From: Myxacorys chilensis ATA2-1-KO14
GTDB taxonomy: Bacteria; Cyanobacteriota; Cyanobacteriia; Leptolyngbyales; Leptolyngbyaceae
Assembly (NCBI GenBank): GCA_019359275.1
Contig: JAHHHP010000053.1
Coordinates: 1-38,330 of the forward strand
Reading direction: 5' to 3'
DNA: 38,330 nucleotides
The notes under the pieces are model-generated. The model was not told the DNA's origin and ran no database searches. It saw nothing but the letters and a program-made list of their open reading frames with translations. Made by a program: the position numbers and the translations under genes. The first letter of the stretch is position 1. Each line of letters starts with the position of its first letter. Below, in pieces: positions 4,147 to 14,073 of the stretch.

Positions 4147-4557
4147 CTAAATTAGAACTCCTAGAGCAGTTAATCCGATTAAGCAACTCAATTGAATCCC
4201 CAAGCAAATCAGCCGCAGGGTTGGATTGAGTCCAGCAACGTGAATAATAGAATGCACCAGTCGAAAGGCGATGTACACGCCGATTAGCACATCGACTCCG
4301 GTTCCGGAGACACCCTGAACAGCGAGAAGAAATACCACTCCAAGATACAGAGGCAAGTTTTCGACTAAGTTGGCTTGTACCCGAAAGAGACGCCAGAGCA
4401 AACTTTCATCATTCGGTGTACCAAAATCCTTGACAGAGCCACCGGCTGATAAATGTCGAATTCTGATAACAAGCAGCAGGACAACGATCGCGATCGTCCA
4501 TAAGATGAAGATCACCAAACCCCAGAGCGGGGCATTCATCTCGATAGGCTCGTGCAT
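4147..4557 (-). CDS. MAPEG family membrane protein
   Basis: About 136 residues with four hydrophobic segments: PLWGLVIFILWTIAIVVLLLV near the start, NLPLYLGVVFLLAV, VLIGVYIAFRLVHSIIHV and a C-terminal LICLGIQLSCLIGL. The ENLPLY and RLVHSIIHV stretches are hallmarks of MAPEG proteins (membrane-associated proteins in eicosanoid and glutathione metabolism), small trimeric inner-membrane enzymes often with glutathione-transferase or peroxidase activity. I prefer ATG at 4557 (MHEPIEM) because GGAG lies nine bases upstream; a longer form would start at 4599. It follows the AraC-type regulator on the same strand with 47 bases between, so co-transcription is likely. The substrate is unknown. Confidence 0.85.
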   Translation of the reverse strand: MHEPIEMNAPLWGLVIFILWTIAIVVLLLVIRIRHLSAGGSVKDFGTPNDESLLWRLFRVQANLVENLPLYLGVVFLLAVQGVSGTGVDVLIGVYIAFRLVHSIIHVAGLNPTLRLICLGIQLSCLIGLTALGVLI

Positions 4558-4604
4558 TCTTTCTCCAGTAGAGTTTGCTGCTAACAGCTTAGAAAGCAAG
4601 CACT

Positions 4605-5549
4605 TCAGGACTCTAGAAAAAAGTTGCTAGATTTTAGAATATTCTTGCGATCGCCTTGCAGTTGTTTTGGGGTAACACCAACCCTCCGCTTAACCGATCG
4701 AGTCAAATGGCTTTGATCGCAAAATCCGCATCGGAGGGCAATCTCCGCAAGGCTCAGTTCGTGATGCTGCAACAGAACCTTGGCTCGCTCAATGCGTTGC
4801 TGCAAAATGTACTGGTGTGGTGTAACTCCCATCTTTTGCTTGAACAGCCGCAGAAAGTGACAGGGACTGATCTGAGCGATCGCTGCAATCTCAACCAGTT
4901 TTAGATTCTGATTGAGATGCTCATCAATATACTCCACTACTTGTTTCAACGTTGATGAGGATAGTCCATCTCCATAGCTAGAGAGTTTTGATTGTGTACT
5001 GCAGTAGTTTCGCAAAAGATGAATTGCTAATGTCGTTTTGAGGCTATCAATTAGTAAATCGCCCCCCATTTTGACAGCCTCTAGTTCATCTTTTACAGCA
5101 GAAAAGATTCCCTGGAGCAGCGTATCTTGCTCGCTCATGAATCGAGGGATCAGTTCGATGCGATCGACATTTACCCAATCTTGACCGACTTGTTTAAGCA
5201 AAGCAGGATCAATTGCTAGAATCGCGAACTCGGCTGAAGTCTTCCAATTACACCGCTGAGAGACATCAGCAGGAATAATAGCAATGTCTCCCTGACACCT
5301 TCTTTCTCGACTCAATTTGCCGTCTAGCCAGCGTTCTCCGGGTGACGGTTCTGCCTCAGATGTGGCAGAAAGACCTTGAGCAATGACATGCCACGGACTT
5401 TGATGCTCAGGTGTATCAAATGTGGGTTGACGATGGAGTTCATAGTGGAAATTGCTCCATCTAGAACTGACAAGGGCGGCAGGATTGGGCAACAATAGAT
5501 TGGTTGCCTTGGTGCTACTAAAATCAAGCTGGACGGCTTGTTCATTCAT
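4605..5549 (-). CDS. AraC family transcriptional regulator
   Basis: A 314-residue protein. The C-terminal 100 residues form the two helix-turn-helix DNA-binding domain of AraC/XylS regulators: VVEYIDEHLNQNLKLVEIAAIAQISPCHF for the first helix pair and LAEIALRCGFCDQSHLTRSVKRRVGVTPKQL for the second, with the family signature G-F-x-D-Q-S-H-x-x-R. The N-terminal 180 residues contain a cupin-like sensing region (GDIAIIPADVSQRCNW) that presumably binds an inducer. This architecture is common in cyanobacterial PchR-like and stress regulators. It is upstream of and co-oriented with the MAPEG gene, and divergent from the flavoprotein gene with about 270 bases between, so it could control either. Confidence 0.9.
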   Translation of the reverse strand: MNEQAVQLDFSSTKATNLLLPNPAALVSSRWSNFHYELHRQPTFDTPEHQSPWHVIAQGLSATSEAEPSPGERWLDGKLSRERRCQGDIAIIPADVSQRCNWKTSAEFAILAIDPALLKQVGQDWVNVDRIELIPRFMSEQDTLLQGIFSAVKDELEAVKMGGDLLIDSLKTTLAIHLLRNYCSTQSKLSSYGDGLSSSTLKQVVEYIDEHLNQNLKLVEIAAIAQISPCHFLRLFKQKMGVTPHQYILQQRIERAKVLLQHHELSLAEIALRCGFCDQSHLTRSVKRRVGVTPKQLQGDRKNILKSSNFFLES

Positions 5550-5817
5550 CGCGGCTCAACTCGATCGAAACTGCTTTTATTCTGACAAATGCTCCTCCCA
5601 CTTATAAAAAAAGTTGTACGCTCTATGAAATTGCGCCAGTTATTTGAAAGCCGTGCTATTTCTCATAGAAACGTACATTAAAACTGGGGCAAGATATAAA
5701 ACTGGGGCACATATTAGATTAAAGTACAATTTCCAGAATTGGGATGTAGCCGTATGGTTCCATTGAGATATAGCACTACCCGATTCTAAAATGGAAAGGA
5801 TTCGGGGCAGGAGACGC

Positions 5818-7164
5818 ATGGCAAATTCACTGTATGACGTTGTAATTATTGGGGGCGGAGTAGCGGGGGCAGCCCTACTCTATTCAGTAGCAAAATTCAC
5901 AGATTTGAAGCGAGTGGCGCTTCTAGAAAAATACAACGGTGTTGCAACCGTCAACTCTAAAGCCACAAACAACAGCCAGACGATTCACTGCGGCGATATT
6001 GAAACCAATTACAGCCTGGAAAAGGCGATCAAAGTACAGCGAACGGCTCAGATGATCGTTCGCTATGCCTGCCAGTTACCTCCTGCTGTCCGTGACCAAC
6101 TCATTTACTCGTTTCCCAAAATGGTGCTAGGGATTGGCCCCCAGGAGTGCGAGTTTTTGCGGCAGCGATATGAACAGTTCAAACCGCACTTTACTGGAAT
6201 GCAGCTGCTGGAGAAAGCCCAGATTGCGGACATTGAGCCGAAGGTGATTCAGGTGAATGGACACGATCGCTCGGAAGAAGTGGTTGCGATCGCGGTCTTG
6301 GGTGATTACACAGCAGTAAATTATGGACTGCTTGCTCAGTCGTTTGTAGAGCAGGCCCAATCGGTGACGGATAAGGTTGTTGACCTCAAACTGGGCAGTT
6401 TGGTGCGGGAGATCGAACCTGTGGGCGAACACTATCGAGTCGTTACGCCTGACGGTTCATTGATGGCTCGGTTTGTTGTGGTATCCGCAGGAGGACACAG
6501 CCTGTTATTTGCTCACCGCATGGGAATTGGATTGGAATACTCGTGTTTGCCCGTCGCGGGAAATTTTTACTTTACTCCTCAAGTCTTGAACGGCAAAGTT
6601 TATACCGTTCAGAATGATAAGTTGCCTTTTGCGGCAATTCATGGCGATCCAGATATTACAATGCCTGGGAAAACTCGCTTCGGGCCAACAGCCCTGCCGC
6701 TTCCTCTGTTGGAGCGTGACAATATGAAAACGCTCGTCGATTATCTGGAGGTGCTGCGGCTCGATCGAGCCGTTGCAGATGTGCTGTGGGATTTGTTCAA
6801 AGTGCGGGATATTCGCAACTACATCTTCAAGAATATGGCGTTTGAGGTTCCTCTGTTGAACCGTCGGTTGTTTTTGCAGGACGCCCGTAAGATCGTACCT
6901 TCATTACAACTAGAGGACTTAGAATTTGCACAGGGCGTAGGTGGCATTCGTCCTCAGTTGATTGACAGAACTGCGCGGAAGTTAATTCTAGGACAGGCAG
7001 AGATTGATCCGGGATCTGGTATTCGGTTCAACATCACACCCTCTCCGGGCGCGACGACTTGTTTAGGCAATGCCGAACAAGATTTGCTTCGGATTCAGCA
7101 GCATTTGGGTTGTCAGTTCGATCGCAGGTGGTTTGAATCTGAACAGGTTGCTGTGCCTGAGTAG
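5818..7164 (+). CDS. malate:quinone oxidoreductase-like FAD-dependent oxidoreductase
   Basis: A 448-residue flavoprotein. The N-terminus has the Rossmann FAD signature YDVVIIGGGVAGAALLY (G12-x-G14-x2-G17), then KATNNSQTIHCGDIETNYS, the N-S-Q-T-x-H-x-G-D-x-E string characteristic of malate:quinone oxidoreductases, which oxidise malate to oxaloacetate at the membrane and reduce quinone. The C-terminal GGIRPQLIDR and GATTCLGNA contact FAD in the family. I chose ATG at 5818 because GGAG lies six bases upstream; an in-frame ATG at 5791 lacks one. It is slightly shorter than the roughly 490-residue E. coli Mqo, so the substrate may be another 2-hydroxyacid. It is single-gene, divergent from the AraC regulator. 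Confidence 0.85.
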   Translation: MANSLYDVVIIGGGVAGAALLYSVAKFTDLKRVALLEKYNGVATVNSKATNNSQTIHCGDIETNYSLEKAIKVQRTAQMIVRYACQLPPAVRDQLIYSFPKMVLGIGPQECEFLRQRYEQFKPHFTGMQLLEKAQIADIEPKVIQVNGHDRSEEVVAIAVLGDYTAVNYGLLAQSFVEQAQSVTDKVVDLKLGSLVREIEPVGEHYRVVTPDGSLMARFVVVSAGGHSLLFAHRMGIGLEYSCLPVAGNFYFTPQVLNGKVYTVQNDKLPFAAIHGDPDITMPGKTRFGPTALPLPLLERDNMKTLVDYLEVLRLDRAVADVLWDLFKVRDIRNYIFKNMAFEVPLLNRRLFLQDARKIVPSLQLEDLEFAQGVGGIRPQLIDRTARKLILGQAEIDPGSGIRFNITPSPGATTCLGNAEQDLLRIQQHLGCQFDRRWFESEQVAVPE

Positions 7165-7312
7165 GAGTGGGGTGCAAGAAAGCTAACAGAGAACGTGGGT
7201 CGTTCTACAACAGTCCGTTTTACAACAGTGATGGAGACCGATGTATCTTGCGGGAGTCCTGATTGAGCCTCAGTGATATCGTAGGAAGCATTGCCTCCAT
7301 TTTTCACGCGCT

Positions 7313-9658
7313 ATGTTTGACTCGCACCCGTGGCAAACGCCACCCGCTCCGATTGCTCAAATTTTGAATGCCGCTTCTCCACCTAGCGTTTACGTTTCAC
7401 CGAATCGGCGCTGGTTGTTGGAACTAGAGCAGTCTGATTTGTGCGCGATCTCAGATCTGGCAGAACCGGACGTTGCGATCGCGGGGTTTCGGATTAACCC
7501 CCGCACTCATGCACCAGCACGCCAGAGGTTCTACGATCGCGTCTGGATTCAAAATATCGAAGCGAAAACCCGAACGGCAATCGATCTTCCAGATGGCGAT
7601 CGCATTGATTTTTTACAATGGTCGCCCAATGGCGAGAAGTTAGCGTTTACGCTCACTCAACCTGAGGGATTGGAGTTGTGGGTGCTGGAGGTTGCTGTCG
7701 GAAAACCGTGGCGCGTGACGGAAGCCATTTTGAATGCGACTTATGGAACGCCCTACCGATGGCATTCCAATGAGGCGTTTCTCTGCAAAGTCATCTCAAG
7801 CGAAGGCGAACCACCCACTGCTCCTCGGATGCCGAGCGGACCTTCGATTCAAGAAAATTTGGGACAAAAAACTCCCAATCGGACATATACCAATCTCTTA
7901 GCAACGGCTCACGATGAGGCATTGTTCGAGTACTATGTCGCCTCAACCTTAGAACAGGTTCTGCTGACCGGAGAACGGACTCAGTTGCTCTCGCCCAGCT
8001 TAATTGCTGGAGTCGAGGTGTCTCCAGATGGGCAGTATATTCTCTTGGGCAGGCTACATCGTCCATTTTCGTATCAAGTCCCGGCGGCGCGGTTCCCTCG
8101 ACAGATTCAAGTCTTAGATACAACGGGCAAGGTTGTGTACGAAGTTGCCGATCTCCCGTTAGATGAACAGCGATCGATTAAGTTTGACGCGGTGCGTCCA
8201 GGACGTAGGCAAGTCACCTGGCGCAGCGATCGCCCAGCGACTTTGTTTTGGGTGGAAGCATTGGATGACGGCGATCCGAGTCAAGACGTGCCCCATCGCG
8301 ATCGCTGGCTCGAATTGGATGCGCCGTTTGCGAATGAACCGAGGGAATTGTGGCGATCGCAGTATCGGTTCTGGAACCTCCAGTGGGGACGAGACGATGT
8401 TGCTTTGGCATGGGAGCGCGATTATGATTCGCGGCAGACGCGATTGTGGCGAATTCGACCGAATCAACCAGATATCGCGCCTACGTTGCTCAGCGATCGC
8501 AGTTTTGACGATCAATATCGCTCTCCCGGAGTGCCCGTGATGCAAAAGGGCGCTTACGATCGCCAGGTTTTGCAGTTTACGCCAGAGGGTCAAGGGGTCT
8601 ATTTCAAGGGGCGAGGTGCTTCACCGCAAGGCGTCTATCCTTTTTTAGATCAGATGGATCTGGCAACGGGTCAAACGGAACGGCTGTGGCAGTGCCAAGA
8701 TCCGTACTTTGAAACGGTGGAAGCTGTGTTAGATGCAGACGCTCAAACGCTAGTCACTCGTCGGCAATCGCAAACGGAACCCCCCAATTATTTTTTGCGT
8801 TCTACCCGAAACAGCTTGCCGATTCCCCTGACTCAGTATGCGGATTCTGCCCCTCAGTTTGCCGGTGTGCAGAAAGAACTGGTGCAGTATCAACGCTCAG
8901 ATGGCGTTTCGTTGTCTGCGACGTTATATTTGCCTGCTCACTACGATCCGCAGCGGGATGGGGCGTTGCCGATGGTGTTTTGGGTGTATCCAGCCGAGTT
9001 TAAGGATCGGGAGCTAGCAGGGCAGAACACAACCGCAGAAAATACGTTTAGTCGTCCGAGTCGGGCTTCGGTTTTGTTTCTGTTGACCCAAGGCTATGCG
9101 GTGTTAAGCGATCCTAAATTACCGATTATTGGAGAAGGTGATGCAGAACCAAATGATACTTATGTAGAACAACTGATTGCTGGAGCAGAAGCTGCCGTTG
9201 ACTATGTTGTGCAGCGTGGTGTTGCCGATCGCGATCGCTTAGGCATTGGCGGACATTCCTATGGAGCATTTACGACCGCTAATCTTCTAGCGCACACAAA
9301 TTTATTTAAACTAGGCATTGCTCGCAGTGGGGCTTACAACCGAACTCTGACTCCATTCGGGTTTCAGGGCGAACAACGCAATTTTTGGGAAGCGGTCGAG
9401 ACGTATCAGCAGATGGCTCCGTTTACGCAGGCCGCGAAGATTAAGGCTCCTTTGTTATTGATTCATGGCGCAAATGATAGCAATGCTGGAACGTATCCCC
9501 TACAAACGGAGCGCTTTTATGAGGCATTGAAGGGATTAGGGGCAACGGTGCGATGGGTTGAGCTTCCGCTGGAGGATCATGGCTATCAGTCGAAGGAAGC
9601 GGTTGGGCATGTGTTGTGGGAGATGGTGCGGTGGTGCGATCGCTACCTCAAATCATGA
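7313..9658 (+). CDS. S9 family serine peptidase, similar to chloroplast glutamyl endopeptidase
   Basis: A 781-residue prolyl-oligopeptidase-type enzyme. Residues 1 to about 520 are an N-terminal beta-propeller (repeats such as FLQWSPNGEKLAFT). The C-terminal alpha/beta hydrolase domain holds the catalytic triad: Ser649 in GIGGHSYGAF, Asp722 in HGANDSN and His756 in LEDHGY. Around the Ser, ANLLAHTNLFKLGIARSGAY closely follows the plant glutamyl endopeptidase CGEP (S9D), which degrades stromal peptides after Glu. No signal peptide is seen, so the enzyme is probably cytosolic. The start codon has no clear Shine-Dalgarno. The gene is followed 93 bases later by the secreted repeat protein on the same strand. 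Confidence 0.92.
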   Translation: MFDSHPWQTPPAPIAQILNAASPPSVYVSPNRRWLLELEQSDLCAISDLAEPDVAIAGFRINPRTHAPARQRFYDRVWIQNIEAKTRTAIDLPDGDRIDFLQWSPNGEKLAFTLTQPEGLELWVLEVAVGKPWRVTEAILNATYGTPYRWHSNEAFLCKVISSEGEPPTAPRMPSGPSIQENLGQKTPNRTYTNLLATAHDEALFEYYVASTLEQVLLTGERTQLLSPSLIAGVEVSPDGQYILLGRLHRPFSYQVPAARFPRQIQVLDTTGKVVYEVADLPLDEQRSIKFDAVRPGRRQVTWRSDRPATLFWVEALDDGDPSQDVPHRDRWLELDAPFANEPRELWRSQYRFWNLQWGRDDVALAWERDYDSRQTRLWRIRPNQPDIAPTLLSDRSFDDQYRSPGVPVMQKGAYDRQVLQFTPEGQGVYFKGRGASPQGVYPFLDQMDLATGQTERLWQCQDPYFETVEAVLDADAQTLVTRRQSQTEPPNYFLRSTRNSLPIPLTQYADSAPQFAGVQKELVQYQRSDGVSLSATLYLPAHYDPQRDGALPMVFWVYPAEFKDRELAGQNTTAENTFSRPSRASVLFLLTQGYAVLSDPKLPIIGEGDAEPNDTYVEQLIAGAEAAVDYVVQRGVADRDRLGIGGHSYGAFTTANLLAHTNLFKLGIARSGAYNRTLTPFGFQGEQRNFWEAVETYQQMAPFTQAAKIKAPLLLIHGANDSNAGTYPLQTERFYEALKGLGATVRWVELPLEDHGYQSKEAVGHVLWEMVRWCDRYLKS

Positions 9659-9751
9659 TCTCAAGTAGCCGTCTGTCTGCTGGAACGGAACGACCTGAAA
9701 CAAAGTCTACGTTCTACATACCCAAATTTCTAGCCGGAATTTTTACACAGC

Positions 9752-11992
9752 ATGGCTTCTCGACTTAACGTTTGGCTCTTATTGAGTGTGCTTGCCGCCG
9801 CAAGTCTAGTAGGAAATGTTGCCCAAACTCGTGCCTTTGCTCAGGAACCATCGGTGGCAGCAATCTGCAATCCCGATCAGACCTTAGAGAGCAAGGTTAT
9901 TATTCCATTAGAACAAGCACGAAACGCATTAGATGCCAAAAATGGAGACCTCACTATTGGAGCATTGCAAGAAGGATTAGCCATCGCTCCGCAGTTGAGC
10001 AATTCGCAGATTCAGGCTGGCTTGATTGAGCAATGGTTTTTGGAGACTAATGGTTATCCGGTTTCTCGGTTTGAGCGATTGATGCAGCTCATGAATCGAC
10101 CCCAGCAGCCAGCTCAACTTGAGCTGTTGTTAGATCAGTTTTTGCAATTGGCGAATCGGCTCACGCCTGGAACCAGCTACATTAAAACTCGCGGATTGGC
10201 TGCGATCGCGCGGCAGTATACCGCTTTAAGTCAACCTCAGAAAGCAACGATCGCGCTTAGCCAAGCCCGTCAGACCTCCCGATTGATTAGAGGAGCAGTT
10301 TTTAGTGCAAATGCGCTGATTGAGGTTGCACAGGGCTATGCCGCAATTGCACAACCCCAACCCACACAAGAGATTTTGGCCCAGGTTGAGCAAGCCTTGC
10401 AACAAATTCCTGCCAATACTTCTGAGTCCATTAAGGTCACGATTTTAGAGCGAATGGCAGCTATTTATGCTCAGATTGGAAACTACGCAACCGCTCAACA
10501 AATCGCAACCCGAATTCCAAAGAATTCAGACTCTCAATCTATTGCCCTTCGAGGCATTGCAGAAGCCTACATTACGGCGCAAAAATTGCAGGCTGCTGAG
10601 CAGATCAATCTAGCGATCGCCGCTCCTTCTCAGAAAGTACCTGTTTTAGGACAACTCGCTGTGGCTTACAGTGCAAAACAGCCGAGCAAAGCGACGCAAC
10701 TTTTTCGTCAAGCATTACAACTGGCCCAATCGCCCACAGTCGCGCGAGATATGGTTTTGCAAGAATCGTTGCTCAAAGGTCTGGTGAACGCTCATCTACA
10801 AGTGGGGCAGCGAGATGAAGCCTTGCAACTGACAAGGCTGCTAAAAACGTCTCAAACTGAAGCCTTCAAGTCAGTGATCGCGGCTTATCGTCAAGCTGGA
10901 CAAACGACTAAAGTAAAACAGTTGCTATCAGAACGGCTGCGAGCGATTCCAGGCAACAATCAGCCTTGGTCCCAAATTGATATCTGGGAGTTGCTTCAAA
11001 TTGCTGTAGGGGCAAAACAGTTCGACTGGATTGGCACCGAATGGACTCGGATCTCGGGGATTGATTATGGTTTGCACGACTGGCAAATCGTCAACATGGC
11101 GACTGTCTATGCGGAGACGGCTCCGTATGAGCAAGCCGTTCAATGGGTGAACCAACTGCCGCTGGATAATCGCCCTTTGTCGCGCATTCGATCGCTGGCC
11201 GCGATCGCGCTGACGATGCATCGCTCTGGCAATGTCACTTTGGCAAATCAGTTGCTCAAGCAAACGCAGCAGAGGATTGATGTTCTTGACCGGGCAAACC
11301 GAGCCAAGATTGAACGCGAGGGAGGCGATTTGTTTGATCGCGATCGCTTCAAACCCCAAGCTTTAGCCGCGATCGCATTGGTCTATGCCCAAACGAATCA
11401 AGCTGAATTTCGTCCACTGCTGAAGCAAGTGAGTCAGTTAGATGTGAATATGAGTGATCCCGCGATCGCGCCTCCTGCCGATAATCCCTTCGCTGTGTTT
11501 ATGGAAGCTGAGCAATATGTCGGCGCATTTCAACTGGCGCAGGACACCAAAGATCAGGGAATTCGGGAGGGACGATTGCAATCGAGCGCGACGGCACTAC
11601 TGAAGCAAAATCGCTTTGATTTGGTGTTGCCTGTGGTCAATCAACTCACGTCTGCGAACAACAAGACAGCACTATTGTTAGCGATCGCGCAACGCTATGG
11701 TGAATTGCAACAGCTCGATCGTGCGATGCCAATTTTGGCTCAGGCAGTTCGGGTAGCTCAAATCATTCCAGGTGAGGAATCGCAGGTCGATCGATTTGGG
11801 TTGGATGGTGCAACGGTGCTTGAGTCGAGCACCGATCGGGGTAGTTTTCTGGAAGCGATCGCGGTTCAATATGCTCAGTTTAAGCAACCTGCCGAAGCAC
11901 TCAAGGTTGCTAATCTGCTGCAAGAAAAACAGACTCGTGAAGCAGCACTCCAAGCAGTACGATGCGTTCAACAATCTTCCACACAACGTTAG
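9752..11992 (+). CDS. exported alpha-helical repeat protein, function unknown
   Basis: A 746-residue protein with an N-terminal signal peptide (VWLLLSVLAAASLVGNVA, likely cleavage after ATRAFA). The rest is a chain of TPR-like helix pairs: recurring AIARQYTALSQPQKA, EVAQGYAAIAQPQ, MAAIYAQIGNYATA, AQRYGELQQLDRA and AVQYAQFKQPAEA, each with the A/G at helix crossings and Y/A positions of tetratricopeptides. Such solenoids bind proteins or peptides, here in the periplasm or cell envelope. No catalytic motif is visible. It follows the S9 peptidase on the same strand, 93 bases away, but the two act in different compartments and need not be linked. Confidence 0.8.
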   Translation: MASRLNVWLLLSVLAAASLVGNVAQTRAFAQEPSVAAICNPDQTLESKVIIPLEQARNALDAKNGDLTIGALQEGLAIAPQLSNSQIQAGLIEQWFLETNGYPVSRFERLMQLMNRPQQPAQLELLLDQFLQLANRLTPGTSYIKTRGLAAIARQYTALSQPQKATIALSQARQTSRLIRGAVFSANALIEVAQGYAAIAQPQPTQEILAQVEQALQQIPANTSESIKVTILERMAAIYAQIGNYATAQQIATRIPKNSDSQSIALRGIAEAYITAQKLQAAEQINLAIAAPSQKVPVLGQLAVAYSAKQPSKATQLFRQALQLAQSPTVARDMVLQESLLKGLVNAHLQVGQRDEALQLTRLLKTSQTEAFKSVIAAYRQAGQTTKVKQLLSERLRAIPGNNQPWSQIDIWELLQIAVGAKQFDWIGTEWTRISGIDYGLHDWQIVNMATVYAETAPYEQAVQWVNQLPLDNRPLSRIRSLAAIALTMHRSGNVTLANQLLKQTQQRIDVLDRANRAKIEREGGDLFDRDRFKPQALAAIALVYAQTNQAEFRPLLKQVSQLDVNMSDPAIAPPADNPFAVFMEAEQYVGAFQLAQDTKDQGIREGRLQSSATALLKQNRFDLVLPVVNQLTSANNKTALLLAIAQRYGELQQLDRAMPILAQAVRVAQIIPGEESQVDRFGLDGATVLESSTDRGSFLEAIAVQYAQFKQPAEALKVANLLQEKQTREAALQAVRCVQQSSTQR

Positions 11993-12103
11993 TGGGAATG
12001 GGCAAGAGGGCGCAATTTGAAACCGAGGAGTCTTTCTAAGTCCTGTTAATATAACGTTCTTCATCTGCATCGTCACTGGTATGAATAGTAGGTGCAATGC
12101 AGG

Positions 12104-12134
12104 CTGTCAAGGTTCAGAGAAGCTGAATTGACAG
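12104..12134. promoter_or_regulatory. stem-loop upstream of the DUF4209-like gene
   Basis: CTGTCAA (12104-12110) pairs with TTGACAG (12128-12134), and inside it TTCAG (12113-12117) pairs with CTGAA (12123-12127), leaving a GG bulge and a five-base loop. The hairpin lies about 40 bases before the DUF4209-like start. No T-tract follows on either strand, so it is more likely a leader structure or operator than a terminator. Its left arm shares the 14-mer TGTCAAGGTTCAGA with the tRNA-array leader at 2430-2443. Confidence 0.45.
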
Positions 12135-12175
12135 AAATTTGGCATAGTAGGAAATGCAGAAAGTAAAGCTGTACT

Positions 12176-13984
12176 ATGTCGTCATTAAACCCATCTCTGA
12201 CAAAAGATGATTTCATTAACTCTTGCTGGCAAGATGTGGTGAATAGCAGTGAGCGGAAGGACTGTTTTGATTACGACCGTGCCTTTTGGAAAAAAGCACA
12301 GGAGGCGCAAGAAGTAGGAAACCTTAGAAATCAAGCCGTGTTTGCAGTTCTGACAGCCGTGACTAGTGCTGCAATTAAGCCAGAATCAACTGAAGAGTTT
12401 TTTGCTGATATTTTCAAAAATCTTACAGACGAACAGCTAAACTTTCTTGCCGAAATTGCACCTGAAATATCAGATCCCGAACTTCAAGCACGAGTAGCAG
12501 ATATTCTCTGGGCTAGACAACGTAACTTTCGTATGGCTCAGTTAGCAATTCCTGCTTATTTACAATCGGCAACAACATTAGAAGATCCCGATCAGTGGAG
12601 TGCTTGTGCTGACAGAATTGAGCGAGCGCTTCGCTTGTCGTGCAGAATCAGGTATCAGGTTGATGTTGTTGTCGCACATATAGAGGCAGTTCTAGATCGT
12701 TACCAAGGAGAAGATCCTCTATGGTTGTCTGCAAAGTTGATGGAGTTACTGCAAGAACACGAGCTTGGCGAACCAGTAGAATATGCAGCCCTTGCTGAAA
12801 AAGCTGCGATCTCAGCAGAATTAGCTCATGACTGGCGCAGAGCAAGAACGCTCTGGCATATTAAAGCAGTATGGCATCGCATGGAGAAAGACTACAGCAA
12901 AGAACGTGATGCTTCAATGTTAGCCGCCGAGACTTACGTAAAGGAAGCCGAATCCGCTCTAAAGAGAACTCCACCAAGCTACTTAGGGGCGTCACGGTTC
13001 ATGCAACAGGCGGTAGAAGCCTACAAGAACATTCGCGGTACTAAGGAAGAAACTGCAGATGCTAAAGCAAAGGCTAAGGAAGTTCACAGGCTCTTTCTTC
13101 AGTACCAAGAAGAGACTCGCAATGAGATGATTACTAGTTCTCACGAAATGGATATTAGTGAGTTAGTAGAGCAAGCCAGAAATCATGTTAGGGGTAAAGA
13201 CTTTCAAGAAGCGCTCTTTGCTTTGGCTTGTTTGGGTGCTCCAACTGATGTCTCTCGATTGAGACAACAAGTACAGCAGCAAGCTGGTGAGTTTGTAGCA
13301 TCTCACCTTTTCCCTATCGTCATGATGAATGAAATGGGAAAAGTTGTTGCTCGTCAACCTGGTTTCGTTCTCTCCAACAATCCTGAAGAAGCGGAGGCTG
13401 CGACCCACTTTGAGATGTGCCGGAACGCTATTTATTATCAAAACTTGCAAGCTCAAGCTTGTATTGAGCCTGCAAGATATCAAATTTACTTAGAGCATAA
13501 TGCACGAATTAACGACATTCTCGAAATTGTATCGAATAGCCCATTCATTCCACCAAACCGTAAATATCTGTTTGCAAAGGGACTTCACGCTGGACTTACC
13601 GGAGACTTTTTCACTTCTACTCACATTCTGATTCCCCAAATTGAAAACTCCATTCGCTACCTAATGTGGCAAAGGGGCATCATTACTTCTGGACTAGATG
13701 ATAGTGGTATTCAGAACGAACACAATCTGAACTCTACTCTTTATCGTACAGAGATAACTTCTATCCTTGATGAAGACACACTATTTGACTTAAGGTGTCT
13801 GTTGATTGAACGCGCTGGTAGTAACCTGAGAAATCGTATGGCTCATGGTTTGATTAATGATGGCGAATTCATGAGTCCGCTGATGTCGTACATATGGTGG
13901 TTCACATTAAGACTCTGTTGCTTGCCGATCCTTATCCATCAGCAGCAGGTTGAGCAATCCGAGGCAAGTAACGATGAAATTTAA
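12176..13984 (+). CDS. DUF4209-like protein with HEPN-type RNxxxH motif
   Basis: A 602-residue soluble protein. The first about 350 residues are helical with many Ala and Glu. The C-terminal about 120 residues (IPQIENSIRYLMWQRGI, IPQ..LDEDTLFDLRCLL, NLRNRMAHGLI) fit the DUF4209 family. R552-N-x3-H557 within RNRMAHGL is the R-x4-H motif of HEPN domains, nucleotide-binding RNases or AMP-transferases common in antiviral and toxin systems, although the family's activity is not established. Codon use is more AT-rich and GCGATCGC is absent, unlike the neighbours, which suggests transfer. Its last base pairs overlap the start of an extended frame that leads into the vapB antitoxin. Possibly a defence protein; function inferred only. 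Confidence 0.75.
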   Translation: MSSLNPSLTKDDFINSCWQDVVNSSERKDCFDYDRAFWKKAQEAQEVGNLRNQAVFAVLTAVTSAAIKPESTEEFFADIFKNLTDEQLNFLAEIAPEISDPELQARVADILWARQRNFRMAQLAIPAYLQSATTLEDPDQWSACADRIERALRLSCRIRYQVDVVVAHIEAVLDRYQGEDPLWLSAKLMELLQEHELGEPVEYAALAEKAAISAELAHDWRRARTLWHIKAVWHRMEKDYSKERDASMLAAETYVKEAESALKRTPPSYLGASRFMQQAVEAYKNIRGTKEETADAKAKAKEVHRLFLQYQEETRNEMITSSHEMDISELVEQARNHVRGKDFQEALFALACLGAPTDVSRLRQQVQQQAGEFVASHLFPIVMMNEMGKVVARQPGFVLSNNPEEAEAATHFEMCRNAIYYQNLQAQACIEPARYQIYLEHNARINDILEIVSNSPFIPPNRKYLFAKGLHAGLTGDFFTSTHILIPQIENSIRYLMWQRGIITSGLDDSGIQNEHNLNSTLYRTEITSILDEDTLFDLRCLLIERAGSNLRNRMAHGLINDGEFMSPLMSYIWWFTLRLCCLPILIHQQQVEQSEASNDEI

Positions 13985-14073
13985 TGATTAAAAAGCGATC
14001 GCACTCCCTCAACCGAGCCGCGATGCAGCCATCCATTAATTCTCTGGAACTTCAAAGAACAAAGAGGTCGCTT

